Shown: positions 27,412 to 43,580 of the stretch, in pieces | Numbering within the stretch: position 1 is the first letter of the stretch | Layout: each line of letters starts with the position of its first letter | Notes under the pieces: model-generated | Database searches by the model: none | The model's input: the letters and a program-made list of their open reading frames with translations, nothing else | Told to the model about the DNA's origin: nothing | Source: Strongylocentrotus droebachiensis | Taxonomy: Eukaryota > Echinodermata > Echinoidea > Camarodonta > Strongylocentrotidae | Direction: 5' to 3' | Length of the DNA stretch: 64,000 nucleotides | NCBI GenBank assembly: GCA_035222895.1 | Contig: JAVYIG010001600.1 | Span: 186,001 to 250,000 of the forward strand | Made by a program: the position numbers and the translations under genes

Positions 27412-30400
27412 ACCATAGTGCTACCATTCATCTACCTTAGAGCCACCATTCATCTACCATAGAGCCATCATTCATCTACCATAGGGCTACCATTCATCTA
27501 CCATTCATCCACCACTCATCTACCATTCATCTACCATAGAGCCACCATCCATCTACCGTAGAGCCACCATTCATCTACCATAGAGCTACCTTTCATCTAC
27601 CATAGAGCAACCATTCATCTACCATAGAGCCACCATTCATCTACCATAGAGCCACCATTCATCTACCATAGAGCCACCATTCATCTACCATAGAGCCACC
27701 ATTCATCTACCATAGAGCCACCATTCATCTACCATAGAGCCACCATTCATCTACCATAGAGCCATCATTCATCTACCATAGAGTCGCCATTCATCTTCCA
27801 TAGAGTCGCCATTCATCTACCATAGAGCCGCCATTCATCTACCATAGAGCCACCATTCATCTACCATAGAGCCACCATTCATCTACCATAGAGCCACCAT
27901 TCATCTACAATAGGGCTACCATAGGGCTACCATTCACCTACCATTCATCCACTACTCATCTACCACAGAGCCACCATTTATCTACCATAGAGCCACCATT
28001 CATCTACCATAGAGCCACCATTCATCCACCACTCATCTACTATTCATCTACCATCGAGCCACCATTCATCTACCCTAGAGCCACCATTCATCTAACATAG
28101 AGCCACCATTCATCTACCATAGAGCCACCATTCATCTACCATAAAGCCACCATTCATCTACCATAGAGTCGCCATTCATCTACCATAGGGCTACCATTCA
28201 TCTACCATTCATCCACCACTCATCTACCATTCATCTACCTTAGAGCCACCATTCATCTACCATAGAGCCACCATTCATCTACCATAGAGCCACCATTCAT
28301 CTACTATAGAGCCAACATTCATCTACCATAAGGCTACCATTCATCTACCATTCATCAACCACTCATCTATCATTCATCTACCATAGAGCCACCATTCATC
28401 TACCATAGAGCCACCATTCATATACCATAGAGCCACCATTCATCTACCATAGAGCCGCCATTCATCTACCATAGAACCACCATTCATCCACCACTCATCT
28501 ACCATTCATCTACCATAGAGCCAACATTCATCTACCATAGAGCCGCCAATCATCTACCATAGAGCCACCATTCATCTACTATAGAGCCACCATTCATCTA
28601 CCATAAGGCTACCATTCATCTACCATTCATCAACCACTCATCTACCATTCATCTACCATAGAGCCACCATTCATCTACCATAGAGCCGCCATTCATCTAC
28701 CATAGAACCACCATTCATCCACCACTCATCTACCATTCATCTACCATAGAGCCACCATTCATCTACCATAGAGCCACCAATCATCTACCATAGAGCCACC
28801 ATTCATCTACTATAGAGCCACCATTCATCTACCATGAGGCTACCATTCATCTACCATTCATCAACCACTCATCTACCATTCATCTACCATAGAGCCACCA
28901 TTCATCTACCATAGAGCCACCATTCATCTACCATAGAGCCACCATTCATCTACCATAGAGCCGCCATTCATCTACCATAGAACAACCATTCATCCACCAC
29001 TCATCTACCATTCATCTACCATAGAGCCACCATTCATCTACCATAGAGCCACCATTCATCTACCATAGAGCCGCCATTTATCTACCATAGAGCCACCATT
29101 CATCCACTACTCATCTACCATTCATCTACTATAGAGCCACCATTCATTTACCATAGAGCCACCATTCATCTACCATAGAGCCACCATTCATTTACCATAG
29201 AGCCACCATTCATCTACCATAGAGCCACCATTCATCTACCATAGAGCCACCATTCATCTACCATTGGGCTACCATTCATCTACCATTCATCCACCACTCA
29301 TCTACCATTCATCCTACCATAGAGCCACCATTCATCTACCATAGAGCCACCATTCATCTACCATTGGGCTACCATTCATCTACCATTCATCCACCACTCA
29401 TCTACCATTCATCTACCATAGAGGCACCATTCATCTACCATAGAGCCACCATTCATCTAACATAGAGCCACCATGAAGCTACCATTCATCTACCATTCAT
29501 CCACCACTCATCTACCATTCATCTACCATAGAGCCACCATTCATCTACCATAGAGCCACCATTCATCTACCATAGAGCCACCATTCATCTACCATAGAGC
29601 CAACATTCATCTACCATAGAGCTGCCATTCATCTACCATTCATCCACCACTCATCTACCATAGAGCCACCATTCATCTACCATAAAGCCACCATTCATCT
29701 ATCATAGGGCCACATTTCATCTACCATGAAACTACCATTCATCTACCATAGAGTCGCCATTCATCTTCCATAGAGTCGCCATTCATCTACCATAGAGCCG
29801 CCATTCATCTACCATAGAGCCACCATTCATCTACCATAGAGCCACCATTCATCTACCATAGAGCCACCATTCATCTACCATAGAGCCATCATTCATCTAC
29901 CATAGAGTCGCCATTCATCCACCACTCATCTACCATTCATCTACCATAGAGCCACCATTCATCTACCATAGAGCCACCATTCATCTACCATAGAGCCACC
30001 ATACATATCTACCATAGAGCCACAATTCTCCTACCATAGAGCCACCATTCATCTACCATAGAGCCACCATTCATCTACCATAGAGCCACCATTCATCTAC
30101 CATAGAGCCACCATTCATCTACCATAGAGCCACCATTCATCTACCATAGAGCCATCATTCATCTACCATAGAGTCGCCATTCATCTTCCATAGAGTCGCC
30201 ATTCATCTACCATAGAGCCGCCATTCATCTACCATAGAGCCACCATTCATCTACCATAGAGCCACCATTCATCTACCATAGAGCCACCATTCATCTACAA
30301 TAGGGCTACCATAGGGCTACCATTCACCTACCATTCATCCACTATTCATCTACCACAGAGCCACCATTTATCTACCATAGAGCCACCATTCATCTACCAT

Positions 30401-32633
30401 AGAGCCACCATTCATCCACCACTCATCTACTATTCATCTACCATCGAGCCACCATTCATCTACCCTAGAGCCACCATTCATCTAACATAGAGCCACCATT
30501 CATCTACCATAGAGCCACCATTCATCTACCATAAAGCCACCATTCATCTACCATAGAGTCGCCATTCATCTTCCATAGAGCCGCCATTCATCTACCATAG
30601 AGCCACCATTCATCTACCATAGAGCCACCATTCATCTACCATAGGGCTACCATAGGGCTACCATTCATCTACCATTCATCCACTATTCATCTACCACAAA
30701 GCCACCATTTATCTACCATAGAGCCACCATTCATCTATTATAGAGCCACCATTCATCCACCACTCATCTACCATTCATCTACCATCGAGCCACCATTCAT
30801 CTTCCCTAGAGCCACCATTCATCTAACATAGAGCCACCATTCATCTACCATAGAGCCACCATTCATCTACCATAAAGCCACCATTCATCTACCATAGAGC
30901 CACCATTCATCTACCATAGAGCCACCATTCATCTACCTTAGGGCTACCATTCATCTACCATTCATCTACCATTCATCCACTATCCACCATTCATCTACCA
31001 TTCATCTACCATTTATCAACTATCCACCATTCATCTACAATAGAGCCACCATTCATCCACCACTCATCTACCATTCATCTACCATAGAGCCACCATTCAT
31101 CTACCATAGAGCCACCATTCATCTACCACTCATCTACCATTCATCTACCATAGAGCCACCATTCATCTACCATAGAGCCACCATTCATCTACCATAGAGC
31201 CATCATTCATCTACCATAGGGCTGCCATTCATCTACCATTCATCCACCACTCATCTACTATTCATCTACCATAGAGCCACCATTTATCTACCGTAGAGCC
31301 ACCATTCATCTACCACTCATCTACCATTCATCTACCATAGAGCCACCATTCATCTACCATAGAGCCACCATTCATCTACCATAGAGCCATCATTCATCTA
31401 CCATAGGGCTACCATTCATCTACCATTCATCCACCACTCATCTACTATTCATCTACCATAGAGCCACCATTCATCTACCATAGAGCCACCATTCATCTAC
31501 CATAGAGCCATCATTCATCTACCATAGGGCTACCATTCATCTACCATTCATCCACCACTCATCTACTATTCATCTACCATAGAGCCACCATTCATATCTA
31601 CCATAGAGCCACCATTCTCCTACCATAGAGCCACCATTCATCTACCATAGAGCCACCATTCATCCACCATAGAGCCACCATTCATCTACCATAGAGCCAC
31701 CATTCATCTACCATAGAGCCACCATTTATCTACCATAGAGCCACCTTTCATCTACCAAAGCGCTACCATTCATCTACCATAGAGCCACCATTCATCTACC
31801 ATAGAGCCACCATTCATCTACCATAGAGCCACCATTCATCTACCATAGAGCCACCATTCATCAACCATAGAGCCACCATTCATCTACCATAGGGCTACCA
31901 TTCATCTACCATTCATCCACCACTCATCTACCATTCATCTACCTTAGAGCCACCATTCATCTACCATAGAGCCACCATTCATCTACCATAGAGCCACCAT
32001 TCATCTACTATAGAGCCACCATTCATCTACCATAAGGCTACCATTCATCTACCATTCATCAACCACTCATCTATCATTCATCTACCATAGAGCCACCATT
32101 CATCTACCATAGAGCCACCATTCATATACCATAGAGCCACCATTCATCTACCATAGAGCCGCCATTCATCTACCATAGAACCACCATTCATCCACCACTC
32201 ATCTACCATTCATCTACCATAGAGCCAACATTCATCTACCATAGAGCCGCCAATCATCTACCATAGAGCCACCATTCATCTACTATAGAGCCACCATTCA
32301 TCTACCATAAGGCTACCATTCATTTACCATTCATCAACCACTCATCTACCATTCATCTACCATAGAGCCACCATTCATCTACCATAGAGCCGCCATTAAT
32401 CTACCATAGAACCACCATTCATCCACCACTCATCTACCATTCATCTACCATAGAGCCACCATTCATCTACCATAGAGCCACCAATCATCTACCATAGAGC
32501 CACCATTCATCTACTATAGAGCCACCATTCATCTACCATAGGGCTACCATTCATCTACCATTCATCCACCACTCATCTACTATTCATCTACCATAGAGCC
32601 ACCATTTATCTACCGTAGAGCCACCATTCATCT
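27412..32633 (+). repeat. 5222-bp higher-order repeat, copy 1 (right block)
   Basis: This is the homologue of 4266-9487 at offset 23146. The ATGAAG unit at 29475 and the GAAACT unit at 29728 are each followed 5222 bp later by the same unit (34697, 34950). It is the first member of the tandem pair as inherited in block copy 2. Confidence 0.9.
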
Positions 32634-35600
32634 ACCATAGTGCTACCATTCATCTACCTTAGAGCCACCATTCATCTACCATAGAGCCATCATTCATCTA
32701 CCATAGGGCTACCATTCATCTACCATTCATCCACCACTCATCTACCATTCATCTACCATAGAGCCACCATTCATCTACCGTAGAGCCACCATTCATCTAC
32801 CATAGAGCTACCTTTCATCTACCATAGAGCAACCATTCATCTACCATAGAGCCACCATTCATCTACCATAGAGCCACCATTCATCTACCATAGAGCCACC
32901 ATTCATCTACCATAGAGCCACCATTCATCTACCATAGAGCCACCATTCATCTACCATAGAGCCACCATTCATCTACCATAGAGCCATCATTCATCTACCA
33001 TAGAGTCGCCATTCATCTTCCATAGAGTCGCCATTCATCTACCATAGAGCCGCCATTCATCTACCATAGAGCCACCATTCATCTACCATAGAGCCACCAT
33101 TCATCTACCATAGAGCCACCATTCATCTACAATAGGGCTACCATAGGGCTACCATTCACCTACCATTCATCCACTACTCATCTACCACAGAGCCACCATT
33201 TATCTACCATAGAGCCACCATTCATCTACCATAGAGCCACCATTCATCCACCACTCATCTACTATTCATCTACCATCGAGCCACCATTCATCTACCCTAG
33301 AGCCACCATTCATCTAACATAGAGCCACCATTCATCTACCATAGAGCCACCATTCATCTACCATAAAGCCACCATTCATCTACCATAGAGTCGCCATTCA
33401 TCTACCATAGGGCTACCATTCATCTACCATTCATCCACCACTCATCTACCATTCATCTACCTTAGAGCCACCATTCATCTACCATAGAGCCACCATTCAT
33501 CTACCATAGAGCCACCATTCATCTACTATAGAGCCAACATTCATCTACCATAAGGCTACCATTCATCTACCATTCATCAACCACTCATCTATCATTCATC
33601 TACCATAGAGCCACCATTCATCTACCATAGAGCCACCATTCATATACCATAGAGCCACCATTCATCTACCATAGAGCCGCCATTCATCTACCATAGAACC
33701 ACCATTCATCCACCACTCATCTACCATTCATCTACCATAGAGCCAACATTCATCTACCATAGAGCCGCCAATCATCTACCATAGAGCCACCATTCATCTA
33801 CTATAGAGCCACCATTCATCTACCATAAGGCTACCATTCATCTACCATTCATCAACCACTCATCTACCATTCATCTACCATAGAGCCACCATTCATCTAC
33901 CATAGAGCCGCCATTCATCTACCATAGAACCACCATTCATCCACCACTCATCTACCATTCATCTACCATAGAGCCACCATTCATCTACCATAGAGCCACC
34001 AATCATCTACCATAGAGCCACCATTCATCTACTATAGAGCCACCATTCATCTACCATGAGGCTACCATTCATCTACCATTCATCAACCACTCATCTACCA
34101 TTCATCTACCATAGAGCCACCATTCATCTACCATAGAGCCACCATTCATCTACCATAGAGCCACCATTCATCTACCATAGAGCCGCCATTCATCTACCAT
34201 AGAACAACCATTCATCCACCACTCATCTACCATTCATCTACCATAGAGCCACCATTCATCTACCATAGAGCCACCATTCATCTACCATAGAGCCGCCATT
34301 TATCTACCATAGAGCCACCATTCATCCACTACTCATCTACCATTCATCTACTATAGAGCCACCATTCATTTACCATAGAGCCACCATTCATCTACCATAG
34401 AGCCACCATTCATTTACCATAGAGCCACCATTCATCTACCATAGAGCCACCATTCATCTACCATAGAGCCACCATTCATCTACCATTGGGCTACCATTCA
34501 TCTACCATTCATCCACCACTCATCTACCATTCATCCTACCATAGAGCCACCATTCATCTACCATAGAGCCACCATTCATCTACCATTGGGCTACCATTCA
34601 TCTACCATTCATCCACCACTCATCTACCATTCATCTACCATAGAGGCACCATTCATCTACCATAGAGCCACCATTCATCTAACATAGAGCCACCATGAAG
34701 CTACCATTCATCTACCATTCATCCACCACTCATCTACCATTCATCTACCATAGAGCCACCATTCATCTACCATAGAGCCACCATTCATCTACCATAGAGC
34801 CACCATTCATCTACCATAGAGCCAACATTCATCTACCATAGAGCTGCCATTCATCTACCATTCATCCACCACTCATCTACCATAGAGCCACCATTCATCT
34901 ACCATAAAGCCACCATTCATCTATCATAGGGCCACATTTCATCTACCATGAAACTACCATTCATCTACCATAGAGTCGCCATTCATCTTCCATAGAGTCG
35001 CCATTCATCTACCATAGAGCCGCCATTCATCTACCATAGAGCCACCATTCATCTACCATAGAGCCACCATTCATCTACCATAGAGCCACCATTCATCTAC
35101 CATAGAGCCATCATTCATCTACCATAGAGTCGCCATTCATCCACCACTCATCTACCATTCATCTACCATAGAGCCACCATTCATCTACCATAGAGCCACC
35201 ATTCATCTACCATAGAGCCACCATACATATCTACCATAGAGCCACAATTCTCCTACCATAGAGCCACCATTCATCTACCATAGAGCCACCATTCATCTAC
35301 CATAGAGCCACCATTCATCTACCATAGAGCCACCATTCATCTACCATAGAGCCACCATTCATCTACCATAGAGCCATCATTCATCTACCATAGAGTCGCC
35401 ATTCATCTTCCATAGAGTCGCCATTCATCTACCATAGAGCCGCCATTCATCTACCATAGAGCCACCATTCATCTACCATAGAGCCACCATTCATCTACCA
35501 TAGAGCCACCATTCATCTACAATAGGGCTACCATAGGGCTACCATTCACCTACCATTCATCCACTATTCATCTACCACAGAGCCACCATTTATCTACCAT

Positions 35601-37855
35601 AGAGCCACCATTCATCTACCATAGAGCCACCATTCATCCACCACTCATCTACTATTCATCTACCATCGAGCCACCATTCATCTACCCTAGAGCCACCATT
35701 CATCTAACATAGAGCCACCATTCATCTACCATAGAGCCACCATTCATCTACCATAAAGCCACCATTCATCTACCATAGAGTCGCCATTCATCTTCCATAG
35801 AGCCGCCATTCATCTACCATAGAGCCACCATTCATCTACCATAGAGCCACCATTCATCTACCATAGGGCTACCATAGGGCTACCATTCATCTACCATTCA
35901 TCCACTATTCATCTACCACAAAGCCACCATTTATCTACCATAGAGCCACCATTCATCTATTATAGAGCCACCATTCATCCACCACTCATCTACCATTCAT
36001 CTACCATCGAGCCACCATTCATCTTCCCTAGAGCCACCATTCATCTAACATAGAGCCACCATTCATCTACCATAGAGCCACCATTCATCTACCATAAAGC
36101 CACCATTCATCTACCATAGAGCCACCATTCATCTACCATAGAGCCACCATTCATCTACCTTAGGGCTACCATTCATCTACCATTCATCTACCATTCATCC
36201 ACTATCCACCATTCATCTACCATTCATCTACCATTTATCAACTATCCACCATTCATCTACAATAGAGCCACCATTCATCCACCACTCATCTACCATTCAT
36301 CTACAATAGAGCCACCATTCATCTACCATAGAGCCACCATTCATCTACCACTCATCTACCATTCATCTACCATAGAGCCACCATTCATCTACCATAGAGC
36401 CACCATTCATCTACCATAGAGCCATCATTCATCTACCATAGGGCTGCCATTCATCTACCATTCATCCACCACTCATCTACTATTCATCTACCATAGAGCC
36501 ACCATTTATCTACCGTAGAGCCACCATTCATCTACCACTCATCTACCATTCATCTACCATAGAGCCACCATTCATCTACCATAGAGCCACCATTCATCTA
36601 CCATAGAGCCATCATTCATCTACCATAGGGCTACCATTCATCTACCATTCATCCACCACTCATCTACTATTCATCTACCATAGAGCCACCATTCATCTAC
36701 CATAGAGCCACCATTCATCTACCATAGAGCCATCATTCATCTACCATAGGGCTACCATTCATCTACCATTCATCCACCACTCATCTACTATTCATCTACC
36801 ATAGAGCCACCATTCATATCTACCATAGAGCCACCATTCTCCTACCATAGAGCCACCATTCATCTACCATAGAGCCACCATTCATCCACCATAGAGCCAC
36901 CATTCATCTACCATAGAGCCACCATTCATCTACCATAGAGCCACCATTTATCTACCATAGAGCCACCTTTCATCTACCAAAGCGCTACCATTCATCTACC
37001 ATAGAGCCACCATTCATCTACCATAGAGCCACCATTCATCTACCATAGAGCCACCATTCATCTACCATAGAGCCACCATTCATCAACCATAGAGCCACCA
37101 TTCATCTACCATAGGGCTACCATTCATCTACCATTCATCCACCACTCATCTACCATTCATCTACCTTAGAGCCACCATTCATCTACCATAGAGCCACCAT
37201 TCATCTACCATAGAGCCACCATTCATCTACTATAGAGCCACCATTCATCTACCATAAGGCTACCATTCATCTACCATTCATCAACCACTCATCTATCATT
37301 CATCTACCATAGAGCCACCATTCATCTACCATAGAGCCACCATTCATATATAATAGAGCCACCATTCATCTACCATAGAGCCGCCATTCATCTACCATAG
37401 AACCACCATTCATCCACCACTCATCTACCATTCATCTACCATAGAGCCAACATTCATCTACCATAGAGCCGCCAATCATCTACCATAGAGCCACCATTCA
37501 TCTACTATAGAGCCACCATTCATCTACCATAAGGCTACCATTCATTTACCATTCATCAACCACTCATCTACCATTCATCTACCATAGAGCCACCATTCAT
37601 CTACCATAGAGCCGCCATTAATCTACCATAGAACCACCATTCATCCACCACTCATCTACCATTCATCTACCATAGAGCCACCATTCATCTACCATAGAGC
37701 CACCAATCATCTACCATAGAGCCACCATTCATCTACTATAGAGCCACCATTCATCTACCATAGGGCTACCATTCATCTACCATTCATCCACCACTCATCT
37801 ACTATTCATCTACCATAGAGCCACCATTTATCTACCGTAGAGCCACCATTCATCT
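32634..37855 (+). repeat. 5222-bp higher-order repeat, copy 2 (right block)
   Basis: This is the homologue of 9488-14709 at offset 23146. It carries the private TATATAATAG unit (37347) that marks the second member of the pair at 14201. Shared private variants in corresponding members show that the 5222-bp duplication happened before the 23-kb duplication, with little homogenisation since. Confidence 0.9.
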
Positions 37856-39660
37856 ACCATAGAGCTACCTTTCATCTAACATAGAGCCACCATTCATATC
37901 TACCATAGAGCCACCATTCATCTACCATAGAGCCACCATTCATCTACCATAGAGCCACCATTCATCTACCATAGAGCCACCATTCATCAACCATAGAGCC
38001 ACCATTCATCTACCATAGGGCTACCATTCATCTACCATTCATCCACCACTCATCTACCATTCGTCTACCTTAGAGCCACCATTCATCTACCATAGAGCCA
38101 CCATTCATCTACCATAGAGCCACCATTCATCTACCATAAGGCTACCATTCATCTACCATTCATCAACCACTCATCTACCATTCATCTACCATAGAGCCAC
38201 CATTCATCTACCATAGAGCCACCATTCATCTACCATAGAGCCACCATACATATCTACCATAGAGCCACAATTCTCCTACCATAGAGCCACCATTCATCTA
38301 CCATAGAGCCACCATTCATCTACCATAGAGCCACCATTCATCTACCATAGAGCCACCATTCATCTACCATAGAGCCACCATTCATCTACCATAGAGCCAT
38401 CATTCATCTACCATAGAGTCGCCATTCATCTTCCATAGAGTCGCCATTCATCTACCATAGAGCCGCCATTCATCTACCATAGAGCCACCATTCATCTACC
38501 ATAGAGCCACCATTTATCTACCATAGAGCCACCATTCATCTACAATAGGGCTACCATAGGGCTACCATTCACCTACCATTCATCCACTATTCATCTACCA
38601 CAGAGCCACCATTTAATTCCATAGAGCCACCATTCATCTACCATAGAGCCACCATTCATCCACCACTCATCTACTATTCATCTACCATCGAGCCACCATT
38701 CATCTACCCTAGAGCCACCATTCATCTAACATAGAGCCACCATTCATCTACCATAGAGCCACCATTCATCTACCATAAAGCCACCATTCAACTACCATAG
38801 AGCCACCATTCATCTACCAAAGAGCCACCATTCATCTACCATAGGGCTACCATTCATCTACCATTCATCTACCATTCATCCACTATCCACCATTCATCTA
38901 CCATTCATCTACCATTCATCCACTATCCACCATTCATCTACCATAGAGCCACCATTCATCCACCACTCATCTACCATTCATCTACCATAGTGCCACCATT
39001 CATCTACCATAGAGACACCATTCATCTACCACTCATCTACCATTCATCTATTATAGAGCCACCATTCATCTACCATAGAGCCACCATTCATCTACCATAG
39101 AGCCATCATTCATCTACCATTCATCCACCACTCATCTACTATTCATCTACCCTAGAGCCACCATTCATCTAACATAGAGCCACCATTCATCTACCATAAA
39201 GCCACCATTCATCTACCATAGAGCCACCATTCATCTACCATAGAGCCACCATTCATCTACCATAGGGCTACAATTCATCTACCATTCATCTACCATTCAT
39301 CCACTATCCACCATTCATCTACCATTCATCTACCATTCATCCACTATCCACCATTCATCTACCATAGAGCCACCATTCATCCACCACTCATCTACCATTC
39401 ATCTACCATAGAGCCACCATTCATCTACCATAGAGCCACCATTCATCTACCATAGAGCCACCATTCATCTACCATAGAGCCACCATTCATCTACCATAAG
39501 GCTACCATTCATCTACCATTCATCCACCACTCATCTACCATTCATCTACCATAGAGCCACCATTCATCTACCATAGAGCCACCATTCATCTACCACTCAT
39601 CTACCATTCATCTACCATAGAGCCACAATTCATCTACCATAGAGCCACCATTCATCTACC

Positions 39661-41620
39661 ATAGAGCCATCATTCATCTACCATAGGGCTACCATTCATC
39701 TACCATTCATCCACCACTCAACTACTATTCATCTACCCTAGAGCCACCATTCATCTAACATAGAGCCACCATTCATCTACCATAGAGCCACCATTCATCT
39801 ACCATAAAGCCACCATTCATCTACCATAGAGCCACCATTCATCTACCATAGAGCCACCATTCATCTACCATAGGGCTACCATTCATCTACCATTCATCTA
39901 CCATTCATCCACTATCCACCATTCATCTACCATTCATCTACCATTCATCCACTATCCACCATTCATCTACCATAGAGCCACCATTCATCCACCACTCATC
40001 TACCATTCATCTACCATAGAGCCACCATTCATCTACCATAGTGCTACCATTCGTCTACCTTAGAGCCACCATTCATCTACCATAGAGCCATCATTCATCT
40101 ACCATAGGGCTACCATTCATCTACCATTCATCCACCACTCATCTACCATTCATCTACCATAGAGCCACCATTCATCTACCGTAGAGCCACCATTCATCTA
40201 CCATAGAGCTACCTTTCATCTAACATAGACCCACCATTCTTATCTACCATAGAGCCACCATTCTCCTACCATAGAGCCACCATTCATCTACCATAGAGCC
40301 ACCATTCATCTACCATAGAGCCACCATTCATCTACCATAGAGCCACCATTCATCTACCATAGAGCCACCATTCATCTACCATAGAGCCACCATTCATCTA
40401 CCATAGAGCCACCATTCATCTACCATAGAGCCATCATTCATCTACCATAGAGTCGCCATTCATCTTCCATAGAGTCGCCATTCATCTACCATAGAGCCGC
40501 CATTCATCTACCATAGAGCCACCATTCATCTACCATAGAGCCACCATTCATCTACCATAGAGCCACCATTCATCTACAATAGGGCTACCATAGGGCTACC
40601 ATTCACCTACCATTCATCCACTATTCATCTACCACAGAGCCACCATTTATCTACCATAGAGCCACCATTCATCTACCATAGAGCCACCATTCATCCACCA
40701 CTCATCTACTATTCATCTACCATCGAGCCACCATTCATCTACCCTAGAGCCACCATTCATCTAACATAGAGCCACCATTCATCTACCATAGAGCCACCAT
40801 TCATCTACCATAAAGCCACCATTCATCTACCATAGAGTCGCCATTCATCTTCCATAGAGCCGCCATTCATCTACCATAGAGCCACCATTCATCTACCATA
40901 GAGCCACCATTCATCTACCATAGGGCTACCATAGGGCTACCATTCATCTACCATTCATCCACTATTCATCTACCACAAAGCCACCATTTATCTACCATAG
41001 AGCCACCATTCATCTATTATAGAGCCACCATTCATCCACCACTCATCTACCATTCATCTACCATCGAGCCACCATTCATCTTCCCTAGAGCCACCATTCA
41101 TCTAACATAGAGCCACCATTCATCTACCATAGAGCCACCATTCATCTACCATAAAGCCACCATTCATCTAACATAGAGCCACCATTCATCTACCATAGAG
41201 CCACCATTCATCTACCATTCATCTACCATTTATCAACTATCCACCATTCATCTACCATAGAGCCACCATTCATCCACCATAGAGCCACCATTCATCTACC
41301 ATAGAGCCACCATTCATCTACCATAGAGCCACCATTTATCTACCATAGAGCCACCTTTCATCTACCAAAGCGCTACCATTCATCTACCATAGAGCCACCA
41401 TTCATCTACCATAGAGCCACCATTCATCTACCATAGAGCCACCATTCATTTACCATAGAGCCACCATTCATCTACCATAGAGCCACCATTCATCTACCAT
41501 AGAGCCACCATTCATCTACCATTGGGCTACCATTCATCTACCATTCATCCACCACTCATCTACCATTCATCCTACCATAGAGCCACCATTCATCTACCAT
41601 AGAGCCACCATTCATCTACC
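39661..41620 (+). repeat. 1960-bp tandem module, first copy (block copy 2 only)
   Basis: This is the first of two adjacent copies of the segment equivalent to 16515-18538. TCAACTACTATTC markers lie 1960 bp apart (CCACCACTCA at 39711 and 41671), as do ATTCGTCT units (40047/42007). This copy has a private 62-bp deletion near 41217, removing material equivalent to 18071-18132 (one 40-bp cassette plus 22 bp), and a private AACATAG change at 41171. Block copy 1 has only one version of this segment, undeleted. Confidence 0.85.
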
Positions 41621-43580
41621 ATAGAGCCATCATTCATCTACCATAGGGCTACCATTCATCTACCATTCATCCACCACTCAACTACTATTCATCTACCCTA
41701 GAGCCACCATTCATCTAACATAGAGCCACCATTCATCTACCATAGAGCCACCATTCATCTACCATAAAGCCACCATTCATCTACCATAGAGCCACCATTC
41801 ATCTACCATAGAGCCACCATTCATCTACCATAGGGCTACCATTCATCTACCATTCATCTACCATTCATCCACTATCCACCATTCATCTACCATTCATCTA
41901 CCATTCATCCACTATCCACCATTCATCTACCATAGAGCCACCATTCATCCACCACTCATCTACCATTCATCTACCATAGAGCCACCATTCATCTACCATA
42001 GTGCTACCATTCGTCTACCTTAGAGCCACCATTCATCTACCATAGAGCCATCATTCATCTACCATAGGGCTACCATTCATCTACCATTCATCCACCACTC
42101 ATCTACCATTCATCTACCATAGAGCCACCATTCATCTACCGTAGAGCCACCATTCATCTACCATAGAGCTACCTTTCATCTAACATAGACCCACCATTCT
42201 TATCTACCATAGAGCCACCATTCTCCTACCATAGAGCCACCATTCATCTACCATAGAGCCACCATTCATCTACCATAGAGCCACCATTCATCTACCATAG
42301 AGCCACCATTCATCTACCATAGAGCCACCATTCATCTACCATAGAGCCACCATTCATCTACCATAGAGCCACCATTCATCTACCATAGAGCCATCATTCA
42401 TCTACCATAGAGTCGCCATTCATCTTCCATAGAGTCGCCATTCATCTACCATAGAGCCGCCATTCATCTACCATAGAGCCACCATTCATCTACCATAGAG
42501 CCACCATTCATCTACCATAGAGCCACCATTCATCTACAATAGGGCTACCATAGGGCTACCATTCACCTACCATTCATCCACTATTCATCTACCACAGAGC
42601 CACCATTTATCTACCATAGAGCCACCATTCATCTACCATAGAGCCACCATTCATCCACCACTCATCTACTATTCATCTACCATCGAGCCACCATTCATCT
42701 ACCCTAGAGCCACCATTCATCTAACATAGAGCCACCATTCATCTACCATAGAGCCACCATTCATCTACCATAAAGCCACCATTCATCTACCATAGAGTCG
42801 CCATTCATCTTCCATAGAGCCGCCATTCATCTACCATAGAGCCACCATTCATCTACCATAGAGCCACCATTCATCTACCATAGGGCTACCATAGGGCTAC
42901 CATTCATCTACCATTCATCCACTATTCATCTACCACAAAGCCACCATTTATCTACCATAGAGCCACCATTCATCTATTATAGAGCCACCATTCATCCACC
43001 ACTCATCTACCATTCATCTACCATCGAGCCACCATTCATCTTCCCTAGAGCCACCATTCATCTAACATAGAGCCACCATTCATCTACCATAGAGCCACCA
43101 TTCATCTACCATAAAGCCACCATTCATCTACCATAGAGCCACCATTCATCTACCATAGAGCCACCATTCATCTACCTTAGGGCTACCATTCATCTACCAT
43201 TCATCTACCATTCATCCACTATCCACCATTCATCTACCATTCATCTACCATTTATCAACTATCCACCATTCATCTACCATAGAGCCACCATTCATCCACC
43301 ATAGAGCCACCATTCATCTACCATAGAGCCACCATTCATCTACCATAGAGCCACCATTTATCTACCATAGAGCCACCTTTCATCTACCAAAGCGCTACCA
43401 TTCATCTACCATAGAGCCACCATTCATCTACCATAGAGCCACCATTCATCTACCATAGAGCCACCATTCATTTACCATAGAGCCACCATTCATCTACCAT
43501 AGAGCCACCATTCATCTACCATAGAGCCACCATTCATCTACCATTGGGCTACCATTCATCTACCATTCATCCACCACTCA
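41621..43580 (+). repeat. 1960-bp tandem module, second copy (block copy 2 only)
   Basis: This second copy lacks the 62-bp deletion and follows block copy 1 without interruption at offset 25106. The junction with the first copy is at about 41621-41623, where CTACCATTGGGCT is expected from block copy 1 but CTACCATAGAGCCATC is found. The duplication adds the 1960 bp that separates the two offsets of the large block. Confidence 0.85.
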
